From Strongylocentrotus purpuratus (taxonomy: Eukaryota > Echinodermata > Echinoidea > Camarodonta > Strongylocentrotidae): 64,000 bases of DNA. The stretch covers positions 28,991,867 through 29,055,866 of the forward strand of contig NW_022145596.1 of assembly GCF_000002235.5 (NCBI RefSeq). The letters are read 5' to 3'. Numbering within the stretch: the stretch's first letter is position 1; every line of letters starts with the position of its first letter. The notes under the pieces were generated by a model. It saw only the letters and a list, made by a program, of their open reading frames with translations, had not been told where the DNA came from and ran no database searches. Both the position numbers and the translations under genes were made by a program. Positions 57,061 to 64,000 of this stretch are shown here, piece by piece.

Positions 57061-57664
57061 TTTTCACACCGGGCCTTGCGTAGAGTTGCGCAGGCGCGGA
57101 GTAGGATTTCTCAGGGGAGGGAGCCCATTTTTTTTTTTTTTGCAGTGGGGGGGGGGGGGGGTGGGGTAGTGAGCACTATCTTTTTTTTGGCCCCCCCCCC
57201 CTCCCCTGGATCCGCCACTGGAGTTGCGTAGTGTTGCGTACCGACTACGCCGAGCGTACGCAACCCTACGCCGGTCTACGTACCTGTACGCGAAGGCACG
57301 CAAATGGGTACGCGAGGAGGACGCAACAAAATAAAAACACTCTAGAATTAACACTCTAGTTTATAAAATGCCAATGGCGACACTAGCGGCTCCTACGAGC
57401 GTCTATCGCATTTTTAAACGGCGCTTTGAAACCGTAAGCAACCCTACGCCAGGCCTAAACGTACGTAACCCTACGCCAATGGCAAACGCCGTATGTACAC
57501 GGTTCCTATACGCACAGGGTACGTAACAATACGCCATCGTACGCCAGCCTACGCATAAACTACGCAGGACTACGCCGAAGCATCATTTTTTCGTGAATAC
57601 GCAGCCTAACTTTGGCGTAGTCGGTACGCAACACTACGCAAATCTACCCAGATCCGGTGTAAAA
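57061..57664. mobile_element. MITE with dense TACGC motifs inside the LINE
   Basis: Ends TTTTCACACCGG and CCGGTGTAAAA are inverted, and GGGG lies on both sides (57057-57060, 57665-57668). Removing the element and one GGGG restores the LINE reading frame. The interior is packed with TACGC/GCGTA pentamers in both orientations. It contains the hAT element 57091-57220. Confidence 0.85.
57091..57220. mobile_element. Poly-G hAT-type MITE nested in the TACGC MITE
   Basis: Ends CAGGCGCGGA and TCCGCCACTG, flanked by perfect 8-bp duplications GAGTTGCG (57083-57090 and 57221-57228). It is 130 bp, mostly poly-T, poly-G and poly-C. Third nesting level. Frames at 56947-57354 are shadows. Confidence 0.9.
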
Positions 57665-57965
57665 GGGGCTTAAGGCTGTCTACCCGGAGGACATCCCCAT
57701 ACAACTGATACGAGAATTTGCCTTAGAACTTTCCGCTCCTTTATCTGTCATCTTCAATGTCTTTCTAGATCAGGGTTCCTTTCCGTCTCGTTGGAAGCGT
57801 TCTGTCATAACACCGATACCACAGTCCTAACCAAAGACTTGCTGTTCTGACTTGAGACCTTTTTCAATTACACCAGTACTGGCGCGTGTGTTTGAAAGTT
57901 TTGTTTCGCAGTTCCTAATTATAGATTTAACTCCTCACCTGGATCCGCGTCAGTTTGGCATTTTA

Positions 57966-58500
57966 GGTTAAAAATCACGTCATATCAAGGTATCGACTTA
58001 CGTTCTTCAAACTCTTGACATTTACGTGATTGTGTTAACACGTTTATAGCACTAGTCACATAAAAACACGTACACTAAATTACGCACTTGTCGCTGTAAT
58101 AATTATCATCATTATATAACGTGATTATCCCTACCTTAGAGACCATGGTTTGTAACCTTATACTCCCTTTTTTGTTTGGCTATGCAATTACATCTTCATA
58201 AGCGAAATAATCACATTCTTTAGGAGTTTTAGAATCGCGTCACAGAAACACGTGAGCGTTAGTGATAGTTTGCTGTCATCTCCCTGGTCAAACTAATTGA
58301 AATTTACGTCGAAGATGATATATTTTATTGCAACCCACTTTCAACCCAATAATTACGCAAATGTTACACAATAAATGAACCAAATTAATGACGTTCTCAT
58401 CCCGATCCAGAACATCGTGTTTTGGATCCTTTATAATCACGCCAAGGCCCGCCGGAAGCAGTTGGGATTGGTGGGGGTGGGGTGCAAACACTCCAGAAGG
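57966..58500. other. Interval with inverted cacgtgatt/aatcacgt words
   Basis: Repeated aaatcacgt, cacgtgattg, cgtgattatc and cacgtgagcg words suggest the same repeat family that resumes at 59600-60400. No coding sequence is seen. Confidence 0.4.
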
Positions 58501-58504
58501 AAAA

Positions 58505-59110
58505 ACTAAATGCAACTGGTTACCCTGGAAATTGGATTGGGCTAACTGATCCAGTTGACCCAGACCAGTTGAATTATTACTGGACCCAGGCGTGTACGCA
58601 GGATTTTTTCAAGGGGGGGGGGGGGGGGGGGTTAACATTTATAAATCGGGCCGAAAATTTCGCAACGACTCAGCCAGCCGCTGAATAAGCTGGGGGGGGG
58701 GGGGGGGGGGTGGGGGGGGGGGGGGGGGGGGGGGGGTAAGAGGAAACTTTTTTTTTGTTTTTCGGTCTCGAAATTTGAAAAATTGACATTTTGCTCCGTT
58801 GGGGGGGGGGGGGGGTAAGGTCAGCTTTTTACGTCAACCATGGGAATATTTTTTTTTAATAAAAAAAAAAAATCCAAAAGGGGGGGGGGTTTAGAGAAAT
58901 TTAGGGGGGGGGGGGGGTTTACACACAAAAAGTTACCAAAGGGGGGGGTTACCCCCAACCCCCCCCCCCCCCCCCCCCCCCGTGTACGCGCCTGACTGGA
59001 CCAGTTAGAATTCAACTGGTCAAGCCCAACTGGACCAGTTATACCAGTTGGATTACACTGGTGTAGCTGGACCAGTTGAACCATTTGGTAAGACTTCCAA
59101 CCAGCTAAAC
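58505..59110. repeat. CCAGTT/AACTGG-motif repeat, interrupted by a hAT element
   Basis: Many short words such as gcaactggtt, gatccagttg, gaccagttga, actggaccagtt and ataccagttg in both orientations. A similar block lies at 59485-59600. Like the CGGATG, TACGC and CGGTCGCC MITEs, it is built from one short motif. Confidence 0.7.
58587..58994. mobile_element. Poly-G hAT-type element inside the CCAGTT repeat
   Basis: Ends CAGGCGTGTACGCAGG and CGTGTACGCGCCTG, flanked by perfect 8-bp duplications ACTGGACC (58579-58586 and 58995-59002). Contains very long poly-G runs (58615-58631, 58692-58736, 58801-58815) and poly-C (58960-58981). The start of another copy closes the window at 63959. Confidence 0.9.
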
Positions 59111-59604
59111 CTCCAGTAGAAACACTTAATTAGTACTTTAGGGCACAAGTATAGCACTTGTATTAATTAATTTTGTCAATGGCAACAACATAGCATCACT
59201 GGCTCGTTTGTAATTTCATTGGCAATAAGTAGACTTAGATAATTAAATGTTACAATTTGTTTCCACATACTCGTATTTTATTGAATTATTTTAGTTCATA
59301 GTTAATGTTTAATGAAATGTAACTTAAACAAAGTATTGAAATGTCCTAATAATTGGCAATTTATATTTGGTATTTTCGAAATGAATTGCATATAACTAAA
59401 TCATCAGTAATTAAGAAATATGCTGTAAATTCAAATAAATTGTTTTAAAAAAAAACATAGATATGCACGCACCCCATATTCATTATGCAAATTAGCTGGT
59501 TCAACTGGAAATATGCCCACTGACCAGTTTTCAACTGGTGCAACTAGAAATATGCCAACAGTCAGTTATCAACTGGTGCAACTGAAAATGTGCCAGCAGT
59601 CAAG

Positions 59605-60110
59605 GGATAATCACCACGTAACTTAAATGGCAACTTTGACTACAATTTAAAAAGGTGTTTGAAGACACTTATAATTACAATTTTTTCACTCCTAAAAATC
59701 ACGGATGCCCAGCTTAGATTAATGATCAGTTTGAGCCACGTGATCATCACCAAGAAAGTTCTTGTAACTTTGAAACCATTTAAATAGGTCTTTGAAGACA
59801 CCTAGGATTACTAATTTTTCACACCTATTAATCACAGATTCACAGCTTAGATTATTAATCAGTTTGAGTCAGGAGATCATCACCAAGGAACTCATTGTCA
59901 CTTTGACTACCATTAAAAAGGTGTTTTAAGACACCAAAGAATTACTTAGTGTTTCACACCTAAAAAATTACAGATGCCTAGCTTAAATAAGTAATCGGTT
60001 CGATGCACGCGATCATCACCAAGAGAGTTATGGTAACTTTGAAACCATTTTAAAAAGGTGTGTAATAAGACACCTCATAACTACTAATTTCATACAACCA
60101 GACATTCACG
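59605..60110. repeat. Minisatellite, about 135-bp unit, 3-4 copies
   Basis: Each unit contains gatcatcaccaag, a gtaactttga.accattt.aaaaggtgt segment, gaagacacc, a ttttcacacct.aaaatcac segment and gcttagatta.taatcagtttga. Units start near 59605, 59740, 59870 and 60005 with moderate divergence. No coding sequence; 60111-60514 holds degenerate traces of the same words. Confidence 0.8.
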
Positions 60111-60514
60111 GACAGGACAATAAAACGATTAGCCGGTGTAAGCAACGTGATTATAACCATCAACCTTGGATAACATGTGAAACCAATCAATAAATTTGCT
60201 TAAAATACCAAAGAATTATTTATTTATCACCACCATCAGTTAACGGATAAAAAAACTCGTTGCTTTGTCCAGTGGTTATTTGGTCATAAACACTTGATTT
60301 ACAGAGGTAAGTGGGCCCTGAGTGGAATCACGTAACTCCAGTCGCGTGATAACTTGGTGGTTTTTAGATGAAATGAACACGTGAACAGGAGTACACATTT
60401 TTTTCTTCAAATGAAGGCACATTTCAAGAAAGTTTAAATTTAGTTCAAAAGTTCAATGATATTAAGAGGATCCAAAAGCGTAAATTTCGCATCATCCTGA
60501 GGGATCAGTAAATC

Positions 60515-62042
60515 CAGAGGCGGCGGAGCAACTTTCAAAGTGGGGGGGGGGGACAACATAAAAGGGCACTTTCTGGGGGAAAACGGCACCTTCACAGAGA
60601 AATCTCAAAGCGAAAATATTAAATTTGAGAGACATTGGTATATACCTCTATATTATTGTGATTTCATTATCAGGGATGATTGCAATATTTGTTTCACTAT
60701 AAACATCATATAAGATATTAATTAAGCATCATACTTTGCAGATGGGTGTGATAGTCTGAAAATCTATTTGCGAGCGAGCAAAGCGAGTGAGGAAAACATT
60801 TAAAGAGTTGTGAGGTCGCAGTGCGAAAAATTACTTCTAATAAAGAGGAAAACCCCAATCCTGATGGGGTTATAAGCACATTCTCATAACAGAAGATTGA
60901 AAAGGCCTTTGATAAGTAACATGATTATAACATCTAGAAATGCGAGCGAGCGTACTGAGCGAACGAGCTAATTATCAGAGGTGAAAATGGGTCACTTCTT
61001 ACACATAAAAAAAGATGCCCTCACCAGGGATGAAGAAGGCATTTATAAGAAGTGAAAAGGGGCATTTATGAAAAAGGGATAGGTTCCTTATTACTGTAGA
61101 AAGGAAAAGGGGTACGTATCATGTTAAAAGGGTAATTATCAGAGGTGAAAAGGGGCGCTGACCGTATAGGAAAAGAAGCACTTACGTGAATGAAAAAGGG
61201 GCACTAATAATAAAGGGAAATGTGCATGTGTTGACAGAAAACGGGCACCGATCAGATTTTAATAGGGGCATTTATCGGATGTGAAAGGATGCTTTTAGGA
61301 GAAGGGGGAAAGTGGCTCTTATTAGAAAGAAAAAGAGGTACATCTTAAAATAAATGGGGCACTTATCAGAGATGAAAAGTGGTAATTATGAGAAGGGGAA
61401 CGGGTACTCATAAAAAGGAAAAAATGCATTCATTAGGAAGGAAAAGTGGGACGTGACTTTATTAGAGATCAAAAGAGCACTTATCAGGAGGGGAAAGGGC
61501 ACTTGTCAAAGTAAAACGAGTATCTCTCAGAATTGAATAGGGTCATTTACAAAAGGTGAAAAGGGGCACTTATGAGAAGGAGAAGTGGCTTTTTTAATGG
61601 GGCACTTATAAGGAAAAGGGGCATTATTAGAAAGGAAAGGGAACAATCTTTTATAAATACCAGATGCGCTTATCCGAGTTAAAAGGGGGTAGTTATTAAA
61701 AGGGGAAGGGGCACTTGTCAAAGCAAAAGGGACACCTCTCATATGTGAATAGGGCAGTTATCAGAGGTGAAGGGGCGCTCCTCGTACCTGAAAATGGGCA
61801 CTTATGAGAATGAAAAATGGACACTTATTGTAAAGGAAAATAGAAACTTGTCGAAGGAAAAGTGTAAAAATAAAAGGGGGACATATTAGAGTTGGGAAGG
61901 GGAAGGGGCACTTTTACAAATTAATAGGGGCACTTGTCAAAGCAAAAGGGGCACTTTTCCTATGTCAAAAAGGGGCATGTTTGGGGTACTTGAAAAAATG
62001 GGGCCACTGTGCCCCCCCCCCTTCCCGTGAGCGCCGCCTCTG
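60515..62042. mobile_element. hAT-type element with GGGGCAC array, complete copy
   Basis: Ends CAGAGGCGGCGGAGC and GTGAGCGCCGCCTCTG; flanking 8-mers AGTAAATC (60507-60514) and AGTACATC (62043-62050) differ at one base. Inside the left end come poly-G, an aaagggcactttctggggg segment, the gaggtcgcagtgcgaaaaatt block, gcgagcgagc words, then the array, and poly-C at the right. No transposase. Other copies: 25691-27020 and 32303-32891 + 37438-37605. Frames at 61527-61742 and 61937-62276 are shadows. Confidence 0.85.
60985..61985. repeat. Degenerate tandem array of GGGGCACTTAT-like units
   Basis: About 1 kb of irregular units (aaaaggggcacttat, agaggtgaaaagggg, gagaaggggaa). Same composition as 25935-26960, but unit order differs, suggesting independent expansion or reshuffling. 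Confidence 0.85.
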
Positions 62043-62084
62043 AGTACATCTCCTATGAACACGTTTTGGAAACACTTGGCATCA

Positions 62085-62370
62085 ATCTCATGTCCGAGCG
62101 ACACGAGCAGGGCCCGCCCCCGCCCCCCCCCCCCCGGGAGAAAAAAAACGTGTAAAATTTTTACCCCCGCCCCTGGCGCCCAAGGGGGGAGGGGGTGCAA
62201 ATTTTAAATTGTCGATGAACAACAACAAAAAAATGTGCTCGCTACCCACCCCCCCCCCCCCCCCCCCCCCCCCCACTGAGCGACTTTTCGGCCGGCGCGA
62301 TTTTCAAATTTCGGGAGCAAAAAAAAAAAAGTTGGGCCCCCTCCCCTAAGAAATCCTGGATCCGCGTCTG
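62085..62370. mobile_element. Poly-C/poly-G block with a hAT-like right end
   Basis: Poly-C at about 62117-62134 and 62250-62272 and a right end gaaatcctggatccgcgtctg, whose inverse CAGACGCGGATCC resembles the hAT ends above. The left end is uncertain (possibly cagggcccgcc at 62110). No duplication found. Confidence 0.5.
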
Positions 62371-63440
62371 CCTCCCGGCGTCTATACGTCTCTACGTTTC
62401 AACTTAATATAATGTGCAATATCTATTCGACATTATGTAATGTTGTTATTCAAATATCAATTTTTCTCGTTTGAGATGAATGCTGTCATTACATTTAACA
62501 ATAGCAATTGTTAAAACTGAAAAAAACATGATTTGTATTTGATTTTTTCTTTAAAAGTTGAATTTAATCATCAACGTTATATTCCTTATAACAAAATCGA
62601 AAAACGTCTTTTTTGGGGTAAGTTTACAGTAATTTATCATTGTATCAGGACACAAATCTTGTGCAAATAGAAGCTTATACATGTATCTTTTTTCAGTTAA
62701 AATTACAGCAACCCAAAGTTATTGAATTGACTTCCACAAAAACGAAATTATTGCCCAAATGTGTATTAACTGTATTCATAATTATTTGTGTATCAGTGTA
62801 TTGAGGAAGTGTTTGGTGTGTCTAAATCGAGTTTTATTTAAGTGAAACCCATAATCACCTTGGGATCGGTGTCAAATGATGGATAATTAAAATACCCTCA
62901 AGTTGTAATCAATTTCACTGAGTTATGTTGTGTGCAAAATATAAATTTTTAGCTGAAAATGTGCTTTTTGGTTGATAATCCCCCTCCCCAATTTTTGCCA
63001 GTATCTCGGAATAATAACTGGACGATAGGGATTGGAAATTTAGTAGTGCAGAAAGTTCAACGGATTAGGGGTGTTGAGTGCATTTGATCCCGTTTGATAA
63101 GTACTTCTTCTGTACTCTGTGATGGTTCAGGAAATGTGGGCATGGACAGTTGCCCCCATACCCCCTTCCAGTCCCTTGTTTTAATCTTGCCCATGAACAA
63201 GACAAGTTAGTGCATCAACATGAATAAAAGACATGATATATAACCTTGATGCATGTCAGGGTGAGCCTTAACTGACTAGAATGAGGCATAGTCTTTGTGT
63301 TGTGCTGTCTTGTGTTGTGTTGTCATGTGTTGTACCGCCTTCTTTACACATCCATTTACTTTATTTATATGATATCATTGTAAATATGATATGTCGTTGA
63401 GTTTTATTTTCAATAAAAACGAAAATACAAAAAGACATTG
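62371..63440. other. Gene-free interval
   Basis: AT-rich sequence with a TGTTGTG-type low-complexity stretch near 63300. No supported coding frame. Confidence 0.45.
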
Positions 63441-63449
63441 AATGATTTG

Positions 63450-63605
63450 GTTTGGCTTGGTTTGATAGTTATTTTGCCTGCATAACTATACAAAGAAAAC
63501 ATGTGTATGCTTGTTAGCAACCAAGGGAACAGACGGTCGTAAGTCCTCTCCGAGGAATTTAGGATTAATGCCTTGCCAAAGGGCACTGGCGATATCACCT
63601 CCTAA
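63450..63605 (-). repeat. tRNA-Thr-derived SINE, family S1, copy 2 (5'-truncated)
   Basis: Minus-strand gtgccctttggcaaggcatt, cctcggagagga, cgaccgtctg and ggcaaaataac match 55640-55838, but the tRNA-like head is missing. Frames at 63410-63668 are shadows. Confidence 0.7.
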
Positions 63606-63958
63606 ATCCTGAATAAGAAGTGAAGATACTTCATGACTTTGATCCTGTGTTCTATAACGCAGCATCACTATACATTTGGATAGGGGCTGATGCGAACACA
63701 GTAATTTGCTGACAAGATATTGGTATTATGGCTGTCCAGAACGCTGCAGCAAAAAGGGATCGAGGCACATGACCTGTATACATAGCTAGATTCTGTATAT
63801 CTACCTTATCTAGACTTGCCACACCATGTTATAACCTGAAGAGCAAGGATAATCACAGATTAATGGGGATGCTGAGAACATTGTTGTTATTTATTCAGAA
63901 AAATGGCGCATTTAAAAAAACTGAAAAAGTTAAAGAAAATTGGAAGAAGATACAGGCC

Positions 63959-64000
63959 CAGGGGCGTACGCAGGATTTTTTGAAGGGGGGGTTTTAAAAT
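63959..64000. mobile_element. Start of another poly-G hAT-type element, cut by the window end
   Basis: Begins CAGGGGCGTACGCAGGATTT followed by a poly-G run, the same end as the element at 58587. The 8-mer before it is TACAGGCC. Confidence 0.7.

Larger units (their letters stand above)
56760..57965 (+). mobile_element. LINE fragment (linker and reverse-transcriptase start), interrupted by a MITE
   Basis: Before the interruption: FGTSPFEQAKHINDFFANIC and FLPARRPPPSIQRFKIFEIL, ending KRLNLSG at 57060. After it (57665 on): GLKAVYPEDIPIQLIREFAL, ELSAPLSVIFN, SFPSRWKRSVITPIP, SDLRPFSITPVLARVFESFV and DPRQFGILG. This is the EN-RT linker and first RT motifs of a non-LTR retrotransposon; the palm with its catalytic Asp residues is missing, cut at about 57965. 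Frameshift near 57825. Clade not assigned. Confidence 0.75.

Overview
The window looks like a piece of a marine invertebrate genome, most likely an echinoderm (sea-urchin-like). That guess rests on its AT-rich background, long poly-C/poly-G tracts, dense non-autonomous DNA transposons, CR1-like, RTE-like and L1/Tx1-like LINE remains, PIF/Harbinger remains and tRNA-derived SINEs; no species-diagnostic gene is present. Only one gene looks intact and probably functional: a single-exon, 559-residue immunoglobulin-type membrane receptor at 47698-49377 (+). Almost everything else is mobile-element sequence, often nested two to four layers deep. No bacterial operon, CRISPR array, rRNA gene or clear functional tRNA gene was seen.

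Layout. 1-9.5 kb: a large direct duplication (1-485 and 3856-4530), a poly-G hAT-type element (1046-1859), TTAA-flanked MITEs, palindromes, and a second hAT-type element (7212-9079) with an internal 94-bp minisatellite. 10.2-15.4 kb: a 5.16-kb element with long terminal inverted repeats and a 3-bp target duplication. It holds a decayed copy of a widespread uncharacterised gene family with XPG/FEN-like nuclease motifs, itself broken by an RTE-type LINE that carries a hAT MITE. 16-25 kb: MITEs and pieces of at least four LINEs, including a CR1-like element with an esterase ORF1. 25.6-27 kb: a GGGGCAC-type array in a hAT-like element. 27.8-29.5 kb: a decayed PIF/Harbinger transposase split by a TA-flanked MITE.

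30-47 kb: a large foldback repeat, then a second 4.54-kb inverted-repeat element (32892-37434) carrying another decayed copy of the same XPG-like/CXC gene family, inserted into a GGGGCAC-type hAT element. After it come a TTAA MITE, a 917-bp palindrome built from SINE-like sequence inside a CCCATATGGG-motif region, one possible orphan exon (42743-42921) and a 1.4-kb inverted-repeat element. 47.7-49.4 kb: the Ig receptor gene. 50-64 kb: more MITEs, SINEs and minisatellites, a LINE interrupted by a MITE that itself contains a poly-G hAT element, and the GGGGCAC hAT element 60515-62042.

The most interesting signal is that both copies of the XPG-like/CXC family lie inside separate elements whose terminal inverted repeats differ in sequence, yet both begin TAG, end CTA and have 3-bp target duplications. 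That suggests the family is the coding part of a large DNA transposon (Academ is the published superfamily that best fits) rather than a host gene. The second point of interest is the intronless Ig receptor with a tail carrying five YxxV/L motifs. All calls were made by eye, with no database search; ends given for decayed elements without target duplications are approximate.
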